NCBI GenBank assembly: GCA_964613615.1
Contig: CAZTIB010000194.1
Span: 1-31,067 of the forward strand
Length of the DNA: 31,067 bases
Direction of reading: 5' to 3'
DNA from: J054 sp964613615
GTDB lineage: Bacteria; Pseudomonadota; Gammaproteobacteria; Steroidobacterales; GCA-2729495
Shown: piece by piece, positions 24,106-31,067 of the stretch
Layout of the letters: every line of letters starts with the position of its first letter
Position numbering within the stretch: position 1 is the first letter of the stretch
Program-made: the position numbers and the translations under genes
The notes under the pieces: model-generated
Database searches by the model: none
Seen by the model: only the letters and a program-made list of their open reading frames with translations
Told to the model about the DNA's origin: nothing

Positions 24106-25989
24106 ATGGACAGGGACAGGTCTTCCGCGCTGCGGGCATTCGAACGGGTCCGGTGTCTCGCCGGGTCGGTCCTGGTTCTGCTTGGCGCGTTCTACGCGGT
24201 CGCCGCGTGGTCAGCGGGGCCCCTGCAGTGGCGCTGGTCGGACGTGGATGCCGTGGTCGCCGTCGGCGACATCCATGGCGACTACGACGCGTTTGTGACG
24301 ATGCTGCGCCAGGCCAGGGTTGTCGATGACGATCTCGAGTGGACAGGCGGCGCCACCCACCTGGTAGTCGTTGGCGATGTGCTCGACCGCGGTCCGGACT
24401 CACGGCGGGTGCTGGACCTGTTGATGCGCCTCGAGCCCCTGGCCGCGGCCGCCGGAGGCATGGTTCACCTGACGCTCGGCAATCACGAGGTCATGAATCT
24501 GACCGGCGATCTCCGCTACGTCTCGCAAGAGGAATTCATGGCCTTCGCTGCCGACGACCCTGAGGACGAACGCGAGCAGCTCTTCGATCGTTTCGTAACC
24601 GAGCACCCGGAGATTGCCGACCCGGCGGTGGCTCGAAACCAGTTTGACAGTCTCTACCCACCCGGTTTTCTTGCCCACCGCGCCGCTTTTGCACCGGATG
24701 GCGTCTACGGCGCATGGCTACTGGAACGGCCTCTACTGGTGGTCATCAACGAGACGGCATTCGTGCACGGCGGGCTTTCCCCAGCAGCAGGCAGGCTCGG
24801 CGGTGACGGGATTAACGGTGAACTCAGGGCCCAGGTTCGGGAGTATGCGCAACTGATCGACCGGCTCCAAACACAGGGAGTCGTGCAGCCCAGCGCAAAT
24901 TTCTACGATCATCCCGAAGCGATTAATGACTACGCGCAGCGAGTCACGGCCGGTGAGGCTGCCTGGCCCGAGGGCCTGGAGGCGGCGGCCGAACGTTTAA
25001 CCGAGCTGAACGCAGCCCTCGTTTTCGATGTGGAGAGCCCTCTCTGGTACCGCGGCACGGTGGGATGCAGCCCCCTGGTGGAATACCAGCGTCTCGAGGC
25101 GGCGCTCGCTGCCATGCCTGCCAACAGGGTGGCCATCGGCCACACGCCTACGGCGCGGGCACGAGTCCTCTCGCGCATGGAGGGTCGCGTGCTGCGCATC
25201 GATACCGGGATGTTGAATGCGTACTACGGGGGCCGCGGTTCCGCCCTGGTGCTAGCGGGCGACACAGTCGAAGTTCTCTACGAGGGTGAGACCGGACCGG
25301 CCCAGCCAGCACGTCAGCTGCGACGGGTCGGCAGGCGACCAGAGAACCTGACTGCCGAGGCGCTCGAAGCGTTTCTCCTGGGCGCCACAATCGTCGAGCG
25401 CGTCGACGGCGAGCGGGAAACACTGTTGACCCTGCAGCAGGGTGACATCCGCGCACAGGCGGTGTTTACCCCGTCGCAACGCTCCGGTCGCGGCTTCTAT
25501 CCTGACGTCGCGGCCTATCGTCTCGACCGAGTGCTTGGCCTGGACATGGTTCCGGTCGCAGTCGTCCGGGAAGTCGATGGCAAGACCGGTGCCCTGCGAT
25601 TTGCCCCGCGCAACACGATCACCGAAACGGTTCGCAGCACTGAGCGGCGCGGCGCCTCAGCCTGGTGTCCGCTCAGTGACCAGTTCCAGGCGATGTATGT
25701 CTTCGATGCCCTGGTATTCAACGAGGGTAGAACGATGGATGCGATGCTGTACGACGTGAACAACTGGCAACTGATTCTCGTCGGCCACGATCGGTCGTTC
25801 GGAACAAAGCGTGGCCGCCCTGCCCATCTTGCCAACGTCGAGCTATTGCTCAGCGACCAATGGGTTGAGCAATTGACGGCCCTGGACAGCGACGCACTCA
25901 AGGTGACCATGAATGGCACATTGGACAACAAGCGGATCAAGGCGCTGCTCCGCAGGCGGGACGAACTCGTCAAGAATGCCGCACCTTGA
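24106..25989 (+). CDS. Secreted metallophosphatase fused to a kinase-like (probable pseudokinase) domain
   Basis: A 627-residue protein. Residues 15-37 are a signal or membrane anchor. Residues about 48-390 form a PPP-type calcineurin-like phosphatase, similar to Shewanella-type phosphatases: GDIHG (54-58), GDVLDRGP (90-97), GNHE (125-128), VHGG (220-223), GHTPT (345-349). Residues about 425-627 match the pattern of secreted Fam20C/HipA-like kinases: FYPDVAAYRLDRVLGLDMVP, then FDALVFNEGR and LVGHDRSFGT. Key positions look lost: Thr455 where the ATP-binding Lys is expected after AVF, Gly541 in place of Asp of N-x-D-R, Gly560 before HDRSF where Asp is usual. The second domain may thus bind a phosphoprotein or regulate the phosphatase. 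No strong RBS is visible. Convergent with the next gene, 29 bp apart. Confidence 0.75.
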   Translation: MDRDRSSALRAFERVRCLAGSVLVLLGAFYAVAAWSAGPLQWRWSDVDAVVAVGDIHGDYDAFVTMLRQARVVDDDLEWTGGATHLVVVGDVLDRGPDSRRVLDLLMRLEPLAAAAGGMVHLTLGNHEVMNLTGDLRYVSQEEFMAFAADDPEDEREQLFDRFVTEHPEIADPAVARNQFDSLYPPGFLAHRAAFAPDGVYGAWLLERPLLVVINETAFVHGGLSPAAGRLGGDGINGELRAQVREYAQLIDRLQTQGVVQPSANFYDHPEAINDYAQRVTAGEAAWPEGLEAAAERLTELNAALVFDVESPLWYRGTVGCSPLVEYQRLEAALAAMPANRVAIGHTPTARARVLSRMEGRVLRIDTGMLNAYYGGRGSALVLAGDTVEVLYEGETGPAQPARQLRRVGRRPENLTAEALEAFLLGATIVERVDGERETLLTLQQGDIRAQAVFTPSQRSGRGFYPDVAAYRLDRVLGLDMVPVAVVREVDGKTGALRFAPRNTITETVRSTERRGASAWCPLSDQFQAMYVFDALVFNEGRTMDAMLYDVNNWQLILVGHDRSFGTKRGRPAHLANVELLLSDQWVEQLTALDSDALKVTMNGTLDNKRIKALLRRRDELVKNAAP

Positions 25990-26018
25990 GCGGTGCGTTC
26001 TCTCACGTCGCCTCGAGT

Positions 26019-27119
26019 TCAATCTCCATCTGGGCCTCGCCAACAACTATACCTGATCACTTTTTGCATCTTGCGGGGATTTTTCAGCATCCTGAAAAAG
26101 CTGTCGAGATAGTTCAGACCCTTTTTTCGCGAGTAATTCGTCAGTCCCTCCTGTTCCTGGTATAGCGCGTAGAATTGAACTTTGCGCTCGAGGTAGTAAT
26201 CGACGACCTGTTGCAGGACGTCCATTGGCTCACAAAAGCCCCGGTATCGCCGCATCCTCACGCCGGGCAATTCAAGGCGCGGGTCCGGTACCGCGTAACG
26301 CGCGTTCACCACGCCGGATGAGTCGAGATCGAAAGGCACTGCAATGATCTGGCTATCTGGCTGACTTAGCAGCAAGACGTTGTGTGGCTCCCTTCTGGAA
26401 AAATCCGTATTACCAATCAGAAACTGGAAAATATAAAAAACGCCAAGATCGAAATTCTTCTCGAACTTGATGCTACGTGAATCGCCGTCAAAGATTTCGG
26501 CGCCAAGGCGTTGTGCCATCGAATCGAAGTGCTCAACGAAAAACGCATATCTTGTAGTGAACGATTCGCCGCCGTTTTCAAGATAACGAACTCGGGCCGG
26601 CCGGACGCGCAGGCTCTTGTCTGTGACCAGGTTATAAAACCTGTAGGCTAGGTATTCCCGTATCACGTACTGCTCGTAATTATTCCTGTCCCGGCAATGG
26701 GTCACGAGCGGCACATCATCCTGACCGGCAAATGGCGTGCCTGCAGTGTCGCTACCGCGAAAGTTGAGCATCAAGAGTTGAAAGCTGCAGCTTATCTTTC
26801 CCTTGCTTAGCCGGGAAATCCCGCGTGTCTTGACCTGCAGGGCCAGAGAGCGCGTCTCGCCGTTGTCGCTGAGGTAGCCGAGGACTGCCGGCCGGTAGGG
26901 ACTCATTGACTCTTCGCGGTCTTCGTGCAGGCTCGAGAATGCTGCCTCCAGGGTCAGCGCCAGGGTCTCGTGCGACTGGAACAACGGCGGCTCTGCACCG
27001 GCGACTGTCGCTGTTGCCAGGCACGTTGCGAAAGCGACTGCAGCCAGGCGGCTCAAGGGGCGGCAAAAGCGCTGGCAGGGTTGAAACAAAGAGTTCTCCG
27101 GGGTTTCTTCAAGCACCAC
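26019..27119 (-). CDS. Exported CotH/kinase-like protein
   Basis: A 366-residue product with a signal peptide at about 20-42 (RPLSRLAAVAFATCLATATVAGA). The start used is GTG at 27119; a TTG ten codons later is also possible. The core contains FLIGNTDFSRREPHNVLLL (Asn237, Asp239, His246, Asn247) and IAVPFDLDSSGVVN (Asp264, Asp266). This N-x-D...HN...(x)DLD layout resembles CotH-type and Fam20-type atypical kinases, where the acidic residues bind metal-ATP. I cannot confirm the upstream Lys. C-terminal KKGLNYLDSFFRMLKNPRKMQKV is basic. It converges on the phosphatase-pseudokinase gene, suggesting an extracytoplasmic phosphorylation pair. Kinase function is inferred. Confidence 0.6.
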   Translation of the reverse strand: MVLEETPENSLFQPCQRFCRPLSRLAAVAFATCLATATVAGAEPPLFQSHETLALTLEAAFSSLHEDREESMSPYRPAVLGYLSDNGETRSLALQVKTRGISRLSKGKISCSFQLLMLNFRGSDTAGTPFAGQDDVPLVTHCRDRNNYEQYVIREYLAYRFYNLVTDKSLRVRPARVRYLENGGESFTTRYAFFVEHFDSMAQRLGAEIFDGDSRSIKFEKNFDLGVFYIFQFLIGNTDFSRREPHNVLLLSQPDSQIIAVPFDLDSSGVVNARYAVPDPRLELPGVRMRRYRGFCEPMDVLQQVVDYYLERKVQFYALYQEQEGLTNYSRKKGLNYLDSFFRMLKNPRKMQKVIRYSCWRGPDGD

Positions 27120-27242
27120 ATCACCGTGGGACCATGAATAATTAGATTTGCCTAAGCGCGCAATGACGTTATCGCCCCGGGTCCGGCTTCACCCGCATGG
27201 TACCGGATGGCGAGCCAGCGTTCAGACAAGATCACGTGAACT

Positions 27243-27261
27243 GTCCCGGGAATCCCGGGAC
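27243..27261. promoter_or_regulatory. 19-bp near-perfect palindrome
   Basis: GTCCCGGGAATCCCGGGAC: two 9-bp arms around one base, lying between two minus-strand genes, 23 bp beyond the serine hydrolase stop. No T-run follows on the minus strand, so an operator or mRNA-end hairpin is more likely than an intrinsic terminator. Confidence 0.4.
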
Positions 27262-27283
27262 GATGTCCTGAATGCGCGAGGCC

Positions 27284-28978
27284 CTATTGCCTGGTGAATT
27301 TGATATCGCGGGCTCGCTCTACCGATATTTCAAAACCGTTGACCCGGCCAGAACGTTTGCGCGAAAAGCGCACAGTCAGGTCACCCCCCGCTGATTCGAT
27401 AAACCGATCTGCATCAATGGGTTTGAGTACAATGTCGTCACCCCGGAGCCGTTGAGCGATCAGCCCGTCGTCGGCACGGATGATCGTGTAGTACGTCTCG
27501 AGGTCTTCACTAAAATACTTCCCTTCATAGGCGCGAGCCTGCGCCGCAGTAAGTGCCATTGGCTCGAGCCGTCGACCTTGCAGTTCCCGACCAGGAACCT
27601 GCAACATGATCTTGTTGACCGTGCGATCTTCGTCGACGGTGAAAGTGAGGCGTACACCCTCCTCCGGCGTGTCGAAGGTATGCGGTCCGCTGGGGCGCAT
27701 TTCGCGCGGACTCGTACCGCCGAACAAAAAGTACAGTTGGCCGTTTGACTCCCTGACATCCAGAAGCAGCTTGGCGCCCAGCGCATACAAACCGGTGTAA
27801 GCCTGCGGCGGGAGCACTGGCGTTACAGGCTCTGGAAACGCATCCAGACGCGAGACAGTGAACTGTTCTTCCAGCACCAGATCGGCAACCTCGCGCGCCA
27901 GCCGATTGGCCCGCACGGTATTCACATTGCCGAGGATGATTATCGACAGAGGCTCTTCGACAAAGACCAGCAAGTGACTCCGGTAGCCGGCGCTGGCCCC
28001 ACCATGGTGGACGACCGGTAACCCCCGATAGGCGCCGCCAAAGAGCCCCATCCCATAGCCGGTCTGGAGTCCGCCGGGCAATGTCGGCTGCTGACGCAGA
28101 CGTGCCAGCAAAGGCTTGCCGCCAATTTCCGCCGTGATCAGATAGTCCGCCCAACGGGCCAGGTCAGCGACAGTGGTGACGAGATTTCCACCGCCCACGA
28201 CACCGCTATTGAGTACATCCTTCGCAAAGCCCTTTGTGCGACCGAGTGAGTGGTAGGAACTCGCGGTGTTCGGCAACACACGGCTGTGATCCTGATAGAA
28301 ATAGCTCTCTGTCATGCCTAAGGGCGCGAAGACGTGCTCTTTCATCCAATCTGGAAAGTCCTGCCTGCTGGTACGCGCTACCACCTCCGCGAGCAGGATG
28401 TAGCCGCTGTTTGAGTAACCAAAGCTACTACCTGGCTCGAAGTTCAGTGCCCGCTGTCGGCTCAACAGGCGCAATGCCTGCTGCTGGGTACGCACGTCGG
28501 CAGGCATCCAGCCCGCCAGGTCAGTCAGGGCCCAGATGTCGCGCAACCCGCTGGTGTGATTCAGCAGCTGGCGCAGGGTGATGCGGTCAGCAATGCCCGG
28601 CAGCTCGGGCACGTACTGCCGAATTCTGTCATCGAGCGACAGCACGCCTTCTGCCTGCAGCATCAGGACGGCGGTTGCCGTGAACTGCTTGGCGATCGAG
28701 CCGGCATTGAAGGCCGTGCGATCGGAATTGGGTAACCGGAATTCCAGACTTGCGAGACCGAAGCCCCCCGCGTACAGCATCTGGCTACCCCGGGCTACCG
28801 CCACTGCGGCGCCAGGCGAACCAGGCCGGTCCCAATGGCTGAAGAGCGGCGCCAACCCTTCGTCGAGAGATGGCTCAGGCGTGGCGCCAGGCACAGCCAG
28901 TGGCAGAACGACCAGCACGCCAACCAAGCCACGGGCGATGCAGCGACGCCAGGATCTGGACTGATGGAACCGTGGCAA
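27284..28978 (-). CDS. Exported beta-lactamase-family (class C-like) serine hydrolase
   Basis: A 564-residue protein with a signal peptide at 11-33 (GLVGVLVVLPLAVPGA). The beta-lactamase/DD-peptidase domain (about 38-360) carries SIAK with Ser94 and Lys97, YSNSGY for the Tyr-x-Asn motif, and HHGGASAGYRS at the third (KTG-equivalent) motif. About 180 further residues form a C-terminal beta-rich domain seen in esterase-type members. Such proteins are usually esterases or D-amino peptidases rather than antibiotic-resistance enzymes. The start is TTG at 28978, chosen because AGGAG lies 9 bp upstream, overlapping the stop of the nitroreductase gene, so the two genes are probably co-translated. Periplasmic. 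Confidence 0.9.
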   Translation of the reverse strand: MPRFHQSRSWRRCIARGLVGVLVVLPLAVPGATPEPSLDEGLAPLFSHWDRPGSPGAAVAVARGSQMLYAGGFGLASLEFRLPNSDRTAFNAGSIAKQFTATAVLMLQAEGVLSLDDRIRQYVPELPGIADRITLRQLLNHTSGLRDIWALTDLAGWMPADVRTQQQALRLLSRQRALNFEPGSSFGYSNSGYILLAEVVARTSRQDFPDWMKEHVFAPLGMTESYFYQDHSRVLPNTASSYHSLGRTKGFAKDVLNSGVVGGGNLVTTVADLARWADYLITAEIGGKPLLARLRQQPTLPGGLQTGYGMGLFGGAYRGLPVVHHGGASAGYRSHLLVFVEEPLSIIILGNVNTVRANRLAREVADLVLEEQFTVSRLDAFPEPVTPVLPPQAYTGLYALGAKLLLDVRESNGQLYFLFGGTSPREMRPSGPHTFDTPEEGVRLTFTVDEDRTVNKIMLQVPGRELQGRRLEPMALTAAQARAYEGKYFSEDLETYYTIIRADDGLIAQRLRGDDIVLKPIDADRFIESAGGDLTVRFSRKRSGRVNGFEISVERARDIKFTRQ

Positions 28979-28990
28979 TCCCGCGCGCTC

Positions 28991-29680
28991 CTAACCCGGC
29001 GGTTTGCCAACCGGCATGATGCTCAGGGGCTGGTGCTCGTCTGGCAGCTGCAGCACCGTCTTGACCTTTTTGTCCCTGAAGGCTCCCACGAGCACCGTAC
29101 CCAGGCCCAGCGCTTGCGCCTGCAAGTACACATTTTGCGCGGCATGGCCCGCCTCCATGTGCACGTAACGAATCCCTCGCTCGCCGTATTTCTGCGTGGT
29201 TCTTTCGTACACGGCGGCAATCACCAACGCGATCGCGCCCCCGCCTGCCCACTTCTGCCCTAAGGCCGCCCTGGAGAGCGATCTGCGCACATCACCCTGG
29301 ACGACTTCCCGCAAACCATGGGTCGCCGGCTCATAGCGGTAGACGCCGGCAGCCAATCCCTCCACGTTCCCGACTACTACATACACTTCCAGCGGGTAAA
29401 GTGCCCCGGCGGAAGGCGCGGTGCGAAAAACGCCGGCCTTGATGCCCTGGGCTGCCCACAGCAACTGCGACACTTCAGCCAGGCTCAACGGGTCCGGGCT
29501 GAAGGTCCTGTTCGAGCGCCTTGACCGCAGGGCTTGCTCTACCGTCACTGCCCCTTCCGACCGGGGCTGCGGCAGCTCGATCACGGTCTCGGATTGAGCC
29601 ACCGCATTCGGCAAGCTGACCAAAGCGCAGCCTGGCAACAGGACGACGCCGATGGCTATCCGGAAAAAGCATGTTCTCAC
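28991..29680 (-). CDS. Exported SagB/ThcOx-type nitroreductase
   Basis: A 229-residue FMN oxidoreductase of the SagB-type nitroreductase branch: ALRSRRSNRTFSPDPLSL at the N-terminal FMN site, LLWAAQGIKAG, TAPSAGALYPLEVYVV and the late HMEAGHAAQNVYLQAQALGLGTV are all standard. The start used is GTG at 29680, just before a hydrophobic signal segment (CFFRIAIGVVLLPGCALVSLPNAVAQ); the frame is open upstream but that sequence is polar and unlike the family. Export of such an enzyme would be via a signal peptide or lipid anchor (LLPGC is an imperfect lipobox). In other systems SagB proteins oxidise azolines; no RiPP precursor or cyclodehydratase is seen here. Substrate unknown. Confidence 0.85.
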   Translation of the reverse strand: MRTCFFRIAIGVVLLPGCALVSLPNAVAQSETVIELPQPRSEGAVTVEQALRSRRSNRTFSPDPLSLAEVSQLLWAAQGIKAGVFRTAPSAGALYPLEVYVVVGNVEGLAAGVYRYEPATHGLREVVQGDVRRSLSRAALGQKWAGGGAIALVIAAVYERTTQKYGERGIRYVHMEAGHAAQNVYLQAQALGLGTVLVGAFRDKKVKTVLQLPDEHQPLSIMPVGKPPG

Positions 29681-29996
29681 CGTTCCCTGCGCTTCCTTGA
29701 AAAGGAATCCGAGGTGCGTACTTTGTCGTTTCCTTTTACCCCAAGTCGTCCGATCAGATCCATCCCGGGCAATAACGCAGTCCAGCGGAATTCGGGCGGA
29801 GATCAATGGCGAAGCAACGATAGCGTCGTTAGCCGCGCCCATCCGCTTTGGGTCGGAAGCACTCGCACGCCGCAATGCGGCATGACAAGCGCCAGATTTG
29901 AGCGTAAAAAGCTAAGTTAACAACTCCCGATGACGCAACCAGCCTCTGCCCGACAGCGGAAGCTGTGCTTGAAATAACAAGACGTCGGAGATTGTG
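29681..29996. promoter_or_regulatory. 316-bp divergent region
   Basis: Lies between the minus-strand nitroreductase and the plus-strand PEP-CTERM-type gene. No supported gene is present. It should contain promoters both ways; no consensus could be fixed with confidence. Confidence 0.4.
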
Positions 29997-30701
29997 ATGA
30001 AAACTACCACGCATGCGCGCTCTCGCACACGCGCGCTTATTCCTGCGTTTGCCATAGCCGCATCCCTTCTGTTGTATTTGCCCGCTGCCAACGCTGATTT
30101 AATCAGCGTCGACGTCAGTGACATGTACCTGTTTGAGGCCCTGCCGGAATTTGTGCCGGTCAAAGGGGTGTCAACTTTAACTCGCGAAGAGGACGGCGTT
30201 GACGTGCTCATCAGCACGTCAGGGCTCGAATCGATGGGCGCGTATACGCTGTGGTGGGTTGTTTTCAACAATCCCGGCGCGTGTGCTGCCGCGTTCATGT
30301 GTGGCGCGGATTCGGATTTTTCAGATCCCGCCGTGGATGTCTCGGTCCTGTGGGGCGCGGGGTTCCTGTCCGACATGGATGGCTTCGTCACCTTTTCCGC
30401 GGAGCTGGGTGAAAACGAGCCACCCAGCGAGATCCTCCTCGGCAATCCCGACGGGTTGCTGGATTCCGGCGTAGCCGAAATTCACGTTGTCCTGCGCGTG
30501 CATACCAATGACGGTGTGCCCGTCGAAGCCGGGCAGGTGGCTGAATGGGTCTCCAGTTACAACGGCGGTTGCCCAGAGGGTATCGGTTGTGCGGACGTGC
30601 AGTTCGCGGTTCATCCTTCGCCGATCCCGTTACCCGCGTCGATCTGGATGTTTGGCGCGGCGCTGGGTCTGCTCGGCTGGATCAGGCGGAAGGCGGTCTG
30701 A
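29997..30701 (+). CDS. PEP-CTERM-type surface protein
   Basis: A 234-residue secreted protein. The N-terminus has basic residues (MKTTTHARSRTRA) and a hydrophobic core ending in PAANA, a good signal-peptidase site. The middle (about 36-205) is acidic and beta-rich, rich in Val, Asp and Gly, with four Cys in the GACAAAFMCG and GGCPEGIGC pairs; it resembles cohesin-like or adhesin domains, but I do not recognise it. The last 25 residues, IPLPASIWMFGAALGLLGWIRRKAV, are an exosortase sorting signal. GGAG lies 8 bp before the ATG. It is a single-gene unit ended by a strong hairpin. It shares sorting type with the 21345-21911 product. Confidence 0.85.
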   Translation: MKTTTHARSRTRALIPAFAIAASLLLYLPAANADLISVDVSDMYLFEALPEFVPVKGVSTLTREEDGVDVLISTSGLESMGAYTLWWVVFNNPGACAAAFMCGADSDFSDPAVDVSVLWGAGFLSDMDGFVTFSAELGENEPPSEILLGNPDGLLDSGVAEIHVVLRVHTNDGVPVEAGQVAEWVSSYNGGCPEGIGCADVQFAVHPSPIPLPASIWMFGAALGLLGWIRRKAV

Positions 30702-30719
30702 TCAGAAACATATTGAGCG

Positions 30720-30752
30720 AAGAACAACCCGGCCTTGCGCCGGGTTGTTCTT
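30720..30752. terminator. Strong (bidirectional) terminator hairpin
   Basis: AAGAACAACCCGGC (30720-30733) pairs over 14 bp with GCCGGGTTGTTCTT (30739-30752) around a 5-nt loop. It sits between two convergent genes, 18 bp after the PEP-CTERM-type stop, and can serve both strands. Confidence 0.85.
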
Positions 30753-30806
30753 GTCTGGCGAACAGCTGCCTGTTGCCGTCAGCAGCCGTTCACAGTGAGT
30801 TGCGAG

Positions 30807-31067
30807 TCAGTCAGAGCCGGCAGCCTGTGCATCTGGTGAAGACGCGTCGTCGCTATATCGATCCTCCAGTACCCGCGCCCGGCTGACGACATAGGCGTGC
30901 ACCGCATGGCTGTCTTCCGGCGTCAGCGCTGTCGCGAAGCCTGGCATGCCCAGGGCTCTGCGTTCACCATTCATCACGATGGCGTCCCAGCGATCGTGGA
31001 CTGCACGGACTGACCGGCGCAAGTCGGGCATCAGCCGGCCGGATACCGCGCCATCGCCGTGGCACAT
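30807..31067 (-). CDS. C-terminal cytochrome c domain, 5' end missing
   Basis: The frame is open to the window edge. The visible 86 residues begin in a heme-binding site (MCHGDG, the CH of CxxCH with the first Cys outside the window) and continue SGRLMPDLRRS, GERRALGMPGFATALT (Met as likely heme ligand) and a closing helix HAVHAYVVSRAR. This layout is that of the C-terminal cytochrome domain of quinohemoprotein (PQQ) alcohol dehydrogenases, though a stand-alone cytochrome is possible. Most of the gene lies to the right of the window. Confidence 0.75.
   Translation of the reverse strand: MCHGDGAVSGRLMPDLRRSVRAVHDRWDAIVMNGERRALGMPGFATALTPEDSHAVHAYVVSRARVLEDRYSDDASSPDAQAAGSD

Noticed and set aside
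27284..28978. Antibiotic-resistance beta-lactamase
   Set aside because: The SxxK and YxN motifs are present but the KTG site is HxG-like and there is a long extra C-terminal domain, as in esterase-type members.

Overview
The window is GC-rich, densely coded DNA from a Gram-negative bacterium, most likely a gammaproteobacterium. Evidence for this is two proteins with C-terminal PEP-CTERM-type sorting tails of the gammaproteobacterial kind (proline-rich start, hydrophobic helix, RR end), GGAGCGGCTTTAGCCGC-type REP palindromes like those of Pseudomonas/Xanthomonas relatives, and lipoprotein and periplasmic c-type cytochromes. No rRNA, tRNA, CRISPR array, transposase or phage gene was seen.

Region 1 (3-18268) is a large catabolic-looking island. 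A GMC oxidoreductase, cut by the window edge, converges on a minus-strand operon: FAD subunit, 2Fe-2S subunit, CoxG-like protein and molybdopterin subunit of a xanthine/CO-dehydrogenase-type hydroxylase, then a glutaryl-CoA-dehydrogenase-like acyl-CoA dehydrogenase. Across a 420-bp divergent promoter region lies a ten-gene plus-strand run: two tandem ketopantoate-reductase-family enzymes, an M24 (creatinase/prolidase-fold) protein, an LLM-class F420/flavin oxidoreductase, a fumarylacetoacetate-hydrolase-family protein, an M20 amidohydrolase-like protein, a DRE-TIM (homocitrate/isopropylmalate synthase-like) enzyme, an NADPH:F420 reductase, a two-domain OsmC protein and a carbon-nitrogen hydrolase. 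REP palindromes sit in three of the gaps. The mix of a Mo-hydroxylase, C-N hydrolases and a C-C hydrolase suggests oxidative breakdown of a nitrogen-containing, perhaps cyclic, compound with a deazaflavin (F420) step. The substrate cannot be read from sequence.

Region 2 (18265-21242) is an aldoxime-nitrile module: a heme aldoxime dehydratase followed by an alpha/beta hydrolase (minus strand), with a true nitrilase divergent from the dehydratase. Aldoxime to nitrile to acid is the expected flow.

Region 3 (21345-24068) is loosely coded. It holds a CxxCH-bearing choice-of-anchor protein with a sorting tail, a possible small membrane protein followed by a strong terminator, a small exported protein preceded by an overlapping 15-codon reading frame, a degraded-looking hydrophobic reading frame and a cytochrome c lipoprotein.

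Region 4 (24106-31067) holds a secreted metallophosphatase fused to a kinase-like (probably pseudokinase) domain, a convergent exported CotH-like protein, an exported beta-lactamase-family serine hydrolase, an exported SagB-type nitroreductase, a PEP-CTERM-type protein with a strong terminator, and the C-terminal cytochrome end of a protein that runs off the window. Identifications rest on recognised motifs; no database search was run.
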